In this document: piece after piece, positions 34,590 to 46,284 of the stretch
Position numbering within the stretch: position 1 is the stretch's first letter
How the letters are laid out: every line of letters begins with the position of its first letter
Source of the DNA: Mesocentrotus franciscanus
Lineage: Eukaryota; Echinodermata; Echinoidea; Camarodonta; Strongylocentrotidae
Assembly (NCBI GenBank): GCA_037976565.1
Contig: CP137673.1
Span: 8,271,202 to 8,335,201 of the forward strand
DNA: 64,000 bases
Direction: 5' to 3'
Notes under the pieces: model-generated
Told to the model about the DNA's origin: nothing
What the model saw: only the letters and a program-made list of their open reading frames with translations
Database searches by the model: none
Made by a program: the position numbers and the translations under genes

Positions 34590-36661
34590 TCAGAACCAGC
34601 AAGGCACTTCTGGAAAGCTCAAAGGAATGGCAGCAAGATTCTTTTTTTTTTTTCGCAAACTTTTTTCGCCTTTCTTTGAAGCCTGTTTTTGCTGCTTCTT
34701 TAGGATATTAAAAGCTTTCACAAATGCATTAATACGAAGTTTTATCCATTTACTAACAACAGCATTGAAGAGGCTTTTTGTTGATACTTCTCTGGTGATG
34801 GTAATATCATTCCATGTCTTTGAAACATTGGGACATGCTGCAATTTTTTTTTTGATCATTTGGTTGAGGTTGGTGGTATTCATCTTTGTTAAATTTTGTT
34901 TTTGTAGTAAAATCCTGGATACCCTTTCCAGTGTAAGAAAAAATCTAAACACATCGTCATGCACTTTAAATAGCCCCCCGCGGTTTTGTAAATTTATCCA
35001 TGTGACTGTGTACGTCAAAAATGAGGGTGCAACAATGTTGTTGTCATCATTCAACTGCCATTTCTTCAAGATTTCAGTATAGTACCGTGCTTGTTCTGAT
35101 TTTGATTTTTTAAACCTCTTCAATAGTGAGAATGGAATAAAGCCAGCTATATACCGCAAAACTTGCATGTCATGATCGCTATGTTTGGTGGGAACTTTCT
35201 TTTCGTCTTCATTTTTGGAGGATTGGTATAGTACAAGTTCACAAAGAATGGCTCTAAGTACATATTGATACAAAAGGCTTGAAACAATATCTTGCGCGTT
35301 TATTCTAAGTGATTTCAAAAACGATGACCACTTTTCTTTATTGCCTACATCAGTCCTTATTCGATGAAATTCCGTCCATATCAAATCTTGGGCTTTGTTG
35401 CTAATGAATCCTTCACCAGCATCAACGGATTCTGCAACTATGCCAACCAACTCCTTTGCAAAGTTTTCAAATTCATCCTCACTACTTCTTGCTAATATCT
35501 GGTGGGCAATTTCCTTGACTTTATGTCCATACCCACAGTTCATTCCGAATTTGGCATCTAGTTGCGCTTTGTCCAAGGCGGCTTTTGTTGTGTCTACAGA
35601 AATTTTAGAAATGCTCTCCTTATCCAGTTTTGAGCTGAAAGCTGTAAATAAAATGTATAATAACTGCTTTCAGATAATGGAAAATATGTGGATTTGAGAC
35701 AATCAAGGATCATCCTATTAATTTCATTGAAAAATTATTCAGAATCTTTGCAATTTTCTTTTTTTAATCTAACATTTGAAAATATATATGAATGTTAAAT
35801 AGGGTTTACGAAAATATAACAAATGTAACAAATAAATAAAAATTCTCCAAGTGTATAGCTCAACTAGCAAATCAATTTGATCTCTTAGCAGTCCATATTC
35901 TTGTGGTAAAATGAAACCAGTGCTTTATATTGGAACAATTCATTTTAATATTCTTTGTTTTTAATTCTAATGGTATTTCACCCCCTCCCTTTTTATACAA
36001 GTTATTTCACTGATCAAGCAGTCATGTTAGAATCATATCTACAGACCAATATTATTTTAGAAAATAACCTTCTAGTTTTGACTTCTTTGCTTTCTGTTGT
36101 GATCCTGAACTTCCTGTCGTGGATGGCTCTGAGGTCGATGTTGTTGGTCCTGAAAGAAGGAGCGATACATGTGGATCTTTAATTTAAATGGGACAACGTG
36201 CTATTTCAATAGGTGTTAATGTTATATCTTATGATCAGAACTGGTATACATGTAGTGTGACGTGTTGCATACATTGAACCACTCATTAGGTCATGCCACA
36301 AAAAGAGATTTACTAATACTAGACTGGTGTCAACAAACTTCGCTGTAAAACTGGTCTAGTAGGTCTAGTAACAGAAACAATTCCTGTAGATCTAATCCTG
36401 AACTCCAATTTTTTTATTATTTTTTTTAATTTTTAAATCGAGCCATGGCAATTAAATAAAATTATCCTGGAAGATATGTAAACGCCGATTCGTGCATGTA
36501 CGAGGTTATTTGAGAATCTAGGAATCGGGATAAATAACCTCGTCCGTAATTGTGGGAATTGACGAACATTGCAAAATATTCAACATATGGGACTTACCTT
36601 CCGTAACTTCCGTCGTCTGTCTCGATATGGACTGCTCATCCCAGTCATACAATTCTTCCAT
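34590..36661 (-). CDS. Gene B: intact three-exon gene, transposon-associated C-terminal-like protein
   Basis: Minus-strand exons 36661-36598, 36149-36069 and 35641-34590 total 1197 bases, giving 398 residues with no break. ATG 36661 begins MEELYDWDEQSISRQ. The first donor is AAG|GTAAGT. The second, G|GTTATT, is weak. The N-terminus is Ser/Thr-rich and acidic, the middle helical (QDLIWTEFHRIRTDVGNKEKW), then VLRYIAGFIPFSLLKRFKKS, then WINLQNRGGLFKVHDDVFRF, and a Lys-rich tail (residues about 360-390) suited to nuclear or nucleic-acid binding. A Y.AG....L pair with NRGGL resembles, by eye, the segment near the C-terminus of hAT and P-type transposases. No catalytic triad is seen. It converges on gene A and is head-to-head with gene C. 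Function unknown. A partner role in transposition is only inference. Confidence 0.6.
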
Positions 36662-36964
36662 ATTTATATCATCTAGGTATGTTGCAATCTCCGCGGTCAG
36701 CGGCGGCTAAATTGTGTCAGTGAGAGTGTTCGCGTGCGTAGGAGGGGCTATGGGGATGTCCCCTAAAATGCAGATTTGTCATTGGTTATCGCAGGAATTT
36801 TCTTACTACGTCATATTTTTTACGTAGAGGTAAATATAATCTTCAAAATGATGTGCGTCGAATTTCCTGAACTTCTTGGATTAGTTTGATACCATCATCC
36901 TGAAAGTGACACTCGTTTTCAACGCTTTCCAAATCACCCATCGCAAGTTCTAACATCAGAAAAA
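36662..36964. promoter_or_regulatory. Candidate bidirectional promoter between genes B and C
   Basis: Gene B's ATG is at 36661 (minus), and gene C's inferred untranslated first exon ends at 36964 (donor AAAA|GTAAGT). The shared 300 bp is locally GC-richer near B. It contains an inverted CCAAT (ATTGG at 36781-36785) and a CRE-like TACGTCA at about 36808-36814. No TATA box is clear. Head-to-head spacing this short suggests shared control, which is an inference. Confidence 0.4.
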
Positions 36965-37973
36965 GTAAGTCTAATGTTTAATTTATATTATAATCTTGTA
37001 TTTGATAAAGTTTCATGTCATTCCTATGATGCAAAATATGAAATTTTGGGCCCGGAATTGTGCTCTGTCACTGCCGAGTCGATCGCAATTGTGTTTGATT
37101 GTTGTGGTCCGTGCGGGCGGATAGCGTGCATTGACCCACCTGTGATAATACATGTAGTGAGATACGATATACGTGACGAAATACGTGCAATGAAAACAAA
37201 AAGTTGTTTTTCGTTCAAGATTTTGCATATAAATACTTGTCATAAACTTACAAATATGCAATATTTTATCTTCTTAACTATTATGATTGTAATATTTCTC
37301 GTTGATTTATGAATTTAACTATCGTGAAATACGATGTTTGTCGATTCTTGAATATATGTCGTGTGGGAATTTGAGTGTATTTCGTATTTTGATTCTGTGT
37401 GTGTTAGTATGCTGCGCGTTTTCGTGCAACGGTGTGCCTTGAAATAAGACTGTATAAAATGCCTATTGCTGCATCAAACTTGTCCGTAATTGCGCTATGA
37501 TATCTTTTCGTCACCGTAGCTCTACGTGCTCTATGAAGGGATATTATAGCGCGTGATCTCCTTGTGCGTTAGGTTTGTTGTTGTTTTTGTTCATAAGGAT
37601 TTATTAAACAACTAGTAATATTATAGTCTCGTTTTCAGAGCTGTTTCAATAATTGAATACAATTATAATTGATCAATGCAAAAATAAAATTGTAATCATG
37701 AATTATCGTCCTCCTTTCTTACAAAATAATCAGGGAACACATGTTTTTTTAAATATAAAGAGCGCTAGAGCAATATATTATTCACACAATATTTTTAAAA
37801 GCAATATAGTTTATGTAACTGTCAAACTTGAGATTAATTTCCCCCATGACACTGCCCTAACTCCCAACCCACCCCCACCCCACACGCACGCACACACACA
37901 CACACACACAAATACAGTTAAGTAATGACAGAAACTTTGCAATAATATTTATTTTCCATTTCATTACATTTAG

Positions 37974-40930
37974 ATGCCTCCAAAGAAGCGACACAAAACC
38001 GGATTGGATCTCGCTGCCCAGCCTGGCGTAGCCAGAAGTCATCTCGAGTTGAATTTCCCTGACCTGCCAGCATCCCCGAGTGATCTGAAAAATGGACATG
38101 TGCTGTGCTTGTATCTTTTGAACGATAAAAGTCAGACTACTACCGAGAGACAGCTGAGCTCCCATTTCTCCTTGCATCATGGGGAAGGCTATTCGTATTC
38201 AGCTATATCAAGTGTGCAGGTCCTTGTTAAAAAGACTTTGCTGAAGTTTAAAAACTGAACAATCCAAAGGAATTTGATGTGTTCTCAAGTATCTGTGATG
38301 AAACTTTCAAACTCAAGAAGAAACCTGAAATAATTGCATCCAATGACATTGCTCAATCAGCTGCTATTGGTACAGACCCTCATCCTCTTCTGCTTCCCAT
38401 TCTGAGCCCTCGACATCTGGATTGCAAGAGCCAATTCGCCATGAGAAATCTCTGGACACAACAGCCAGCAGTCATGATCTGCCTGATCCAAATGCAGCAA
38501 CACCAACATCAGAAGACACCATTCCACAGCCTACTCCAACAACTTCTGGTGCATCGACAAGAAGCAGAAAAGAACTTCTCACCCCAAGAAAGGAAAGACT
38601 GAAGAAAAGACTAGAGTTTGCTTCTAAATCCAAAGCTATTCTTGCAAGAAAGTACCAAGAGAAATTCAGTGACCTTAAGACAAAGTTAAAAACTCCAAAA
38701 CGTGTTATCAATCAGTCATTGAAAAGAAAGCAAAAGATCATTGAAGGCAAGGATACAAAAATCACGGTACTGAAATCGAAACTACAGGGTACTGAACTGG
38801 CTCAAAAGCTTGCTGAAACCAAAGCTGAACTCTTGAAACTAAAAAAAAAACACAGAAAATTGCTCCAGATCCGTTATGAAAAGAAAAAGGAGACTGTTCC
38901 AATCCGCAAATACAGGAAACTGCAGAAGAAACTGAAGGACAGAGAGGAAGACGTAAGACAACACGAATTTAATAACCTTCTCCTGCAGGAATCGCTGGAA
39001 AATCTCGAGGCTGCTGGTAGCACTGTCAGGGCTAAAATTGACAAAAAGACTTACTCTTCAACAACAAGAATGACTGTGTTTGACTGCATTGTCAGCAACA
39101 CACCAACTGCCAGCATTCCAGTTCTAATAAACCAGATCTACCTAAGAAGTGGACGAGAGCTCGACCAAGTTCCACAAAGGAGCACCGTTGAACTAATGGC
39201 GAGAGAGCTTGGGGCAATTGCAGAGCTGCAAGCTGCGGAAGCTTTACTTGCCACGAAGGATGCCACTGTTGGTTTCGACGCCACCACACAGGAAGAGATG
39301 CATATAAACAGCATCCATTTCACCACACCGTCGACATGCATATCTGCAGCTGTGGATGAGTTGGCTGGCGGCACAGCAGACGATTATGCACAGCATATCT
39401 GCGACACTGTGGATAATCTAAGCGATACATATTGCTATTTCAATGACAACGCAAACGTACAAGAGACTAGAGAACAATTGATTAATAACATTACGAATAC
39501 GATGTCGGACAGGTGTGCTGCCAACCACGCAGCAATTAGAGTGGTGAACAGAGAATGGGGCAAGACATTAAACGAGCTCAATTGCCACCTTCACCCTCTT
39601 GACTCCATTTCCTCTTCTGTTCGCTCGGCCTTAAAACAGCATGAGGAGACGTCACAAGGCAAGGTCTTTGGCAAGGACTGTCTGGCAGCAAACGTCATCC
39701 TCCAAATGAACAAGCTACGCTACAAAAACGCCAAAGGGGACCCCAGAGGCTTTGTTGCCTTTTAGATGACAGGCACATTCCTCGTGGTGTCCTTCCTCGC
39801 TACCGTGGTAACAGGCTTCACATCATCTTCCACATCGGTGGAAAGTTACTGGAGTACTACGATGACTTTGTTGCTCTCCTACGTAGTGGCACATCATGTG
39901 GTGGCCTAAGAAATGCCATTCTCCATGACTTTACCATGGATCAAGCCCAATTAGAACTCCAGGTGTTGGGCCTTCTTGGGAAGCACTTGACAGGCCCATG
40001 GATGAAGAAGTTTTACACTTCAAGCCAAAATGAAATCAACCATGTGGATGGAATTCAGGTCGTCAAAGGTGTGATTGGCACCTTGAAGGAAGCGGCAGAG
40101 CATCCAAGAGACATGTTGACAGCCTCTGAGGATTTCTTCAATGAAGAACTTCATGTGGACCCAACTCTACAGGCATTACGAGAGCGTCCAGCAGATGACG
40201 AGTTCAGTTCTACGATGAGCAAGTGCCTGCAAGCCATCATTGTTGTCTTGGAAAGGCAATATTCAAAGTATTTCCAGGTGGACATAACCGAGAAGTTACG
40301 TGAGGAGGTGGCTTCTGCGAGGTCCCATAACATCGACTCTGAAGAGATCATGGGGATGTTCAGTGCCATGAAGCAGAAATGCCCCAATGCGACAATGTGC
40401 TATCTGTCGTGCAGGATGAGGGCCTGCAAGAATAGAACAGTAAAATATCTCGACGAGTTAGAGGAGGCAAGAAAAGAAGATGTGCTCCAAAAAGCAGTAA
40501 AGTGGGGCAGGATGCAGAGGAATAAGCGGAAAAGGAAACAAAGAGAGCTGAGACAAGAAATCATCAGGAGACAAAAGGACAAAGAACAATCACACGAAAC
40601 GAGGAAAGGAAAAAACTTGAAAAAAAATTGAAAGAGACTGACCTGGAAAGTGTTCGCATTGCTTTTCCTAACTTGGAATACTCAGAAGCAAAGTGTGCCA
40701 TCGTAGAGGATATCCTGGGTGGCAGGATAGTAGGTAGAAAAGCATGCCATGCATGGTATGAAAACCAAGTACATGCTGTCTACAATGCTAAGTGTGAAAA
40801 ACTTAAAAATCAAACATACAGAGTAGCATATTGGTCACAATCTGAGATGTACGACGATGCTACTGACTATGACATCTCAATGTTTCAGATGGCTGCTGAT
40901 GTCCTGTATGGGGATTTGGTGTTTTGCTAA
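37974..40930 (+). CDS. Gene C: coiled-coil plus RNase-H-like transposase-type protein, four frame breaks
   Basis: ATG 37974 directly follows a CATTTAG acceptor. The frame begins MPPKKRHKTGLDLAAQ and runs, with four breaks, to TAA 40930. Each break is one base short in a homopolymer: A run 38250-38254, C run 38377-38379, T run 39760-39763, A run 40610-40615. Adding one base at each gives exactly 987 codons. Order: Ser/Thr-rich N-terminus, a Lys/Glu coiled coil (about residues 205-320), an RNase-H-like core with Asp in VGFDATTQEEMHIN (39277) and Asp in NTMSDRCAANHA (39508), GDPRGFVAF, a basic helix (KWGRMQRNKRKRKQREL), and a C-terminal GRKACHAWYENQ...YRVAYW module. Proteins of this make-up are multicopy and transposon-like in marine invertebrates, to my knowledge. 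I cannot name the superfamily. The coding region has no intron. Confidence 0.6.
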
Positions 40931-42150
40931 GCAGCTGTAAGTAAATGCCACATTCTGTTGATTAAAAGGTTAATTCAATTAAGTTCAAAATGGGTTACTC
41001 GTTGTAGAAAATTTCTTCGAGATATCTCAATTTTCTGGAGTCTGTCTGGAGTCTTATCAAACAAGGACTGTAATTACCAACAAGGCAACACATTGTTTAT
41101 TACTACATATCTGGGACTCTAGTGTTACTTTTTCTTATCCAAATTGTTTATTACTTCATATCTGGGACTCTATTGTTACTTTTTCTTATCCGAAGAATAC
41201 CACATTTTGTATTCACAACGGTTTCTGTCACAGTGGCCATTCACGTAATTAACTAATTTGACCTAATTAGTTAATTAACCATTTTAATACTATGTCATTT
41301 TGTAAGAGATGTATCCCATTTTGTTCGAAATGGGTAAATCTATAATTGTAGAAAATTTCATTAAGATATCTCAATTTTTAAGAAAGTTATGACATTTTAA
41401 GTCGTTCAAGTGGTTATTCTCGATCACAGCTTTTGTCTTTAGCTCATGTTGAAACAATAGAGAACAAAAGGTCCATTTCCGAACATTAAAATGTCCATAA
41501 CTTTCTTAATACATATGATATGAAAGTGTATTAGGTATCAAATGAAAGGTATTGACAAGCTCTATATGATGAGATAGATTACAAGCACTGTTTTTAATAT
41601 TTAATTTTTTTGTAACATCCCTATATCATCTAAAGATAATCCAGCCATTCTTAATATATAAGCAACACATGAGTATGGAAAATAAGTATCATGAAACAAT
41701 ACGCACAGCGAAATAAATAATGATTTTGATTAAATACAGCGCTGAAAACAATGTGAAATAACACTTTAACAGGCGTAAGACAAATACATGTTTGCTACGT
41801 TCGCATCGCGGAGAGCACTCATTCAATTTAACATTAGGTACTCAAAAAGATGTAGGAGCAGCGAACAACCCAAGATCGCGCGCCTGCAAGAGTCGCTGCT
41901 GCGATTATGCAAGATTACGCAAGTGATCGCATCCAGCTGTCAGATTGTGGTGGGACCACACGCTGTGTTTTTGCATCGGCGCAAAATTTAAACCAAGCGG
42001 CGGAACTCGTTGGATCAAAGGAACTGCTTCGTCGAATGTCCATTCGTAGTAGGTCCATGATTTAGTTCACTTATGTGACAACTTCAGTGGCACAAGGTTA
42101 TTCAACCAGCTGAGAAAAATAATCCCTGGTATTTTGCCTAATGTTGCTTC
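40931..42150. other. Non-coding region downstream of gene C
   Basis: Includes a tandem duplication at 41093-41193 and a related pair TAGAAAATTTC.T..GATATCTC at about 41008 and 41351. No gene recognised. Confidence 0.45.
41093..41193 (+). repeat. Tandem duplication of about 50 bp
   Basis: The segment TTGTTTATTACT.CATATCTG with GGGACTCTA.TGTTACTTTTTCTTATCC occurs twice in direct succession with two or three differences. Confidence 0.85.
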
Positions 42151-42189
42151 TCAATTAGAGACTAAAAGGCAGTACCTTGACACTGTCTT

Positions 42190-43345
42190 GCTCTATTCTC
42201 CTTCCACGCCGTACAGCAACAGGGTGGATCATAGATCCTGCCCGCCTGTCGCAGGTGTTGACTTTCAGGTACCACTTCATATCTGACAAATTGTATGTGA
42301 GAATATGGAGTGATGGGAGGGAGATAGGGGGAAGACATACTACTGCTCTAGCACTGTCCCTTCTAAACAACAACTTTCATTTACATGGTATTCCTTACCA
42401 GAGCCCTGACCATACTTACCCATTTGTCATTTCTATGAAAGTGATTCAAAAGAAAACTTAGAAGAAAATTTAGCTGCCCATAACATCTGTGAGAAGTTGC
42501 TTACATCATGTGACCCATCTAACCTGTACTTGTGTGGTGATGAAATGTTCATAATAAAGATTTTAGAAGGATCTTGCAAGTTGAGTCCAACATCAGAAAC
42601 AGGATGGAATTTTTATCATGAGTGTAACAAAGAAGAACAAAAAAAGGAATTGGTGCCAAGTGGGTTGAGAACAGACAGCGACGTGTTACTTGATTAAACT
42701 CATCCCGAGTCTCTTCTTCCAGCCATCATTTTCGATAATTATGCAGGGTTCACAAGAATAGTTGAGAAGCTGCTTAACCTTGAAGTTCAGGAAATACTTT
42801 ATGAAAGTAACAAAAATGAGGAAAAAACAGGAGTAGGTGGAGAAGGTTCTAGAAAAGTACCTACGGAAAATTTGATGTGTAACATTAATCAAAGAGGAGT
42901 CAGTAAAGGAAATTTCTATATACACTTTGATAAAAGTGGTCATCCAGAGCCTATCTCATTAAACAAGGGTCATGCCTTGAGCATTGTTGGCATTGTTAAT
43001 GGGAATGATGATTATCCACATGTATTACACAATGTAGTACCCAAACGGGAGTTGCCTATTGCGACACAAAACAAAATTGAAGCATATTCTGTGGAGTTGT
43101 GTAGCATAACTGAATATGACGTAGCATCACAAATATTTAACACAATTTTCCACATGATGTACACTGTTTTAAAAGAAGAACCACAGCCTGTTCTATTAGA
43201 TGGCGAACCCATGCAATGGCTCTCTTAGACCAGAGGACTACAGCTGGGGTTATGGCCATGACACTAAGGCAAGGTACAAAGATCTTGCAGAGCAGTTAAC
43301 AGTTATGTTGTGCATGCTAATTCATGGAAAAACATAGTGCCATTT
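42190..43345 (+). pseudogene. Gene D: broken member of a multicopy family (GWNIY/DGREIG type)
   Basis: The frame starts in TGWIIDPARLSQVLTFRYHF and continues IWSDGREIGGRHTTALALSL. One missing T at 42430-42432 moves it to the frame with YLCGDEMFIIKILEG and KLSPTSETGWNFYHEC. An in-frame TAA lies at 42695-42697. The same frame goes on through NYAGFTRIVEKLLNLEVQEI and NKGHALSIVGIVNGNDDYPH to a stop at 43228. A third frame adds SLRPEDYSWGYGHDTKARYK to 43345. The WSDGREIG Asp could belong to an RNase-H-like fold, but no triad can be drawn. I recognise the motif style from repetitive invertebrate proteins and not from a named family. No proper start or promoter is visible, so it is probably a 5'-truncated copy. 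Confidence 0.55.
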
Positions 43346-43653
43346 TTAAAATTTTGAGTGATGTCTTGGCTCATATCTTGAAAATTTGTTATTCACTCTC
43401 AAAACACTGGTAAAATTTTCATATATTAAAACTGGTTGGTTAAATTAAATAACCTATCGTTAGTTAAAGTGACATGGTTGATTAAAAATGGTGTTTGTTA
43501 AAGATCGTTTCGCACGTGCGGTTAATAACGTTGGTTAATAATGTGGAAAGTACCGCCGTTCGACAGTTGGTTAAAAGTTTTGAACATGTGACATGAAATT
43601 AGCCAATGAGAAACATCGAATCGCAGCAATATAATTTTGGCCAGAAAAGCATC

Positions 43654-43723
43654 ATGGACATGGAAGCAGTAGCAGAAAGGCTCAAGCAGTGGGGTTTTGA
43701 ATACCTCATTAAAGTGGTAGCAG
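43654..43723 (+). CDS. Candidate first coding exon (SAM-like start)
   Basis: ATG 43654 opens MDMEAVAERLKQWGFEYLIK followed by VVA and a good donor CAG|GTAAGC after 43723. The W.F..L pattern suits the first helices of a SAM-like domain. Candidate downstream exons are not in the next 2 kb. Gene E at 46285 is possible but unproven. Upstream, 43440-43600 is rich in GGTTAAT/TTAACC motifs. Confidence 0.35.
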
Positions 43724-44464
43724 GTAAGCCAAACAAATATTTTCTATACCAATCTACTGATGTATTTTTATAGTACATTTGAAACCGTTAAAATTCCCAC
43801 AATATTTTGAATAATGTATTAAAATCGCCCTGACGTGACCGCCAATTTCCTCATGCATGCAGCCTCTGGCAAGTTCCCAGTGACTGCTGCATGCATACGT
43901 ACGTAAAGCGCGGCGCAGTGCCAGCCTGACGACTATACTCTGCAGCAGCGCAGGGAATAGGCAATCATAATGTATTCCTGTTTTTGATTGGAATCTTTAG
44001 TGTACAGTATTTTTCTGTTGTATGATTGCTAAACAACATTTATCCATTGCATTTTTGCAAAATGATCTTTCACTTTCACAAGATAGGAATCATTTTCTCA
44101 CTCTACCATTTCCCAAGTTGCACGGAAAGGATGCCTAACAAATAACAGTAAGGCCTAGGCTAGGGCCTACATACGTAATACTATAGTCTATGGCCGTATG
44201 CCTACGTGATGTGTGGATTTATTTTTGGTAGGGAAAAGTATGTGGTATTGACTGTATTTGAAATCCAAGGAAATCCGTTCAATCCTGGTTTATTTTTCCT
44301 TTTTGTGCTTAAATATTGTATTTTTGATACCTTTTTGTTCAGATTATTGATGATTCGTTCATTTTTAATAAATTTGGTGTGAGTTTAGTTGATTTTTTTA
44401 ATCTCGGAATTGTTAGAGACTTGTGAACTCTTTAAAACTTTTCGGAAAGCAGCAGACTGAAGCA

Positions 44465-44935
44465 TCGTGCGTCTTTTTTTAAATGTAACCCAACCATCCT
44501 ATAGCGCTGCATTTGTGGCTTGGGCTAGCTGGCTTGGCTTTGCATATTGTGGAGTATTATCGAGCAGGGCCAGTCTACTCAGAGTCATGACATGAGTCGT
44601 GACATTTTAATAGATTTTAGATGTTATTGTTAATTCTTGATCTAGTAATACCGTAGTAGATCTGTTTAGAATCTAGACTAGATCTAGAGTAGATCTAGAG
44701 TCTACTACAGTATTATTAGAAAGTCTAGACCTATACTAGACTCTGATATCTAGATCTAATCTAGCTCTCTAGTCTAGACTAGAGTCTAGACTGAGTCTAT
44801 ACACTACAGATCGCATCAGATTCTGTGTGCCTGCGTATTATGAATATGTATGACTAGCGCATGACGTATAGGTTTCTTTTGAGCTAATCAAATGCAGCGA
44901 TAGAATGGTTGGGTTACATTAAAAAAAGATGCGTG
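44465..44935. mobile_element. Miniature inverted-repeat element of about 470 bp
   Basis: The left end GTGCGTCTTTTTTTAAATGT, continuing AACCCAACCATCCTATAGCGCTGCATTTG, is mirrored at the right end (about 44888-44935) with few differences. This gives terminal inverted repeats of about 48 bp. The interior includes the CTAG-rich block at 44640-44800. No open frame, so non-autonomous. Confidence 0.75.
44640..44800. repeat. CTAG/AGATCT-rich palindromic tract
   Basis: Dense overlapping TCTAGA, CTAGATCTAG and ACTAGAGTCTAGA words across 160 bases, many of them self-complementary. A shorter stretch of the same composition occurs at about 12975-13005. No coding capacity. Confidence 0.75.
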
Positions 44936-45860
44936 CGGACATTGGGCCGCCTTCGTCGGCGGTGAATTCCAAGCGTTGTTCGATGCTTGGCCTAGCTAAA
45001 AATGCCTAGTCCAATGTACGCGCATTTCGTGACACTGGCTTGCAGTTTTATGGTTTGTAATACCAATTTAAAAGTTGTTTGGATATTTTTGCATAACTTA
45101 ATGCTTATCAAATGTTGAGAAATATTATTAATACATTCAGATAAGCAACCTTCAAAACTATATTCAACGTACATTTATAAACCTAAAATGAAATAACACT
45201 GTTGAAACGTCACAAAGTTTCGTTTTGACATACCGGTATGTGTCGGTCAGCTAGATATTAACTTCTCTTCATAAATTGACTCATAATAATAATTCAGTCA
45301 AATTTAGTCTATATCTAACAATCCCTAGTCATATCTGTAATGATTGTAAATTATTGACTAAATCAATTATTTTCAAAAGATGATGAAAAGGAGTAATCCA
45401 GTACATAACTGAATGACAAAGTCATCACAAAGAAACGCAAATAAGAAATTTGTTTCGTCTTTAAAAATGTTGATTTATTATAGCTGGAAAGCCTGCAATC
45501 TGGAATATTAAAAAAAAAGTTTATACAAAGATAACAATATATCTCGACATCTGATACGCATGAAGTCCAACAAATATAATCAAGTGTTATTATAAAAAAA
45601 TGTAGTGAACATCACAACAGATACATTCCAGTGTCCTATACGAAATTGGAATTCATCCCCCGGAGGCGGTCTAATTACAGCTCCACTTCCGTACGGCATT
45701 TCAGTATGTAGACCAAAAAATGTTACTGTAATTTGTAAACTGTTGTGATTTTTGTATGTAAATGACTGGTAAATATGTGATGAATATACAATTACATGTA
45801 CATGGTTGATTTTTTTTTTCCTGAGTAAGAGTGTTATGCACTTGTCAATTGTATTCCCGA
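44936..45860. other. Non-coding region
   Basis: No gene or clear repeat is seen. Short minus-strand frames lack motifs and splice sites. Confidence 0.45.
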
Positions 45861-45924
45861 CCCCTTGGTACCCTGGGGATGGCCGGGACATGCATCCAAG
45901 TTGGCTGCGGATTTTAGCATTTTT

Positions 45925-46080
45925 TTTGCCCGGGTGGGTCGGGAATATACCAGGGTTTGTCTAGGGAGATTCACTTATTATGCCCATGTGGGTTGGGAAT
46001 ATACCGGGGTTTGTTGTGGGAAATGCGCTAATTTTGCCCGGGTGGGTCGGGAATATACCGGGATTTGTCGGGGAATTGGC
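45925..46080 (+). repeat. In-frame 54-57-bp tandem repeat, three units
   Basis: The unit GCCCGGGTGGGTCGGGAATA, TACCGGG.TTTGT and GGGAAAT.. repeats three times at close to 54 bp, so a plus-strand frame (45865-46104) reads ARVGREYTGVC-type peptides three times. No start context, signal or family supports a gene. I regard it as a minisatellite. Confidence 0.6.
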
Positions 46081-46284
46081 CGGCCGGGTGGTGTAACATC
46101 CTAAAAGAACACTATAACGATGGTTCTTGAAACGAGGGGACCTTTTTGGAAGCACAAGAATTATCCAAGTCTTTGAAGAATACATGCAAAAAATCAGGGA
46201 CAGCGACTGAATATAGTTGGAGTAAGCGTCTAGTGGCAAAGGGGGTTCTTGTGGTGCTGAAAGAGCGTTTCTTGGGTATTTGCC

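Noticed and set aside
36974..37312. 112-codon frame with Cys pairs (DCCGPCGRIAC)
   Set aside because: It lies in the inferred first intron of gene C, begins right after the donor, and matches nothing I recognise.
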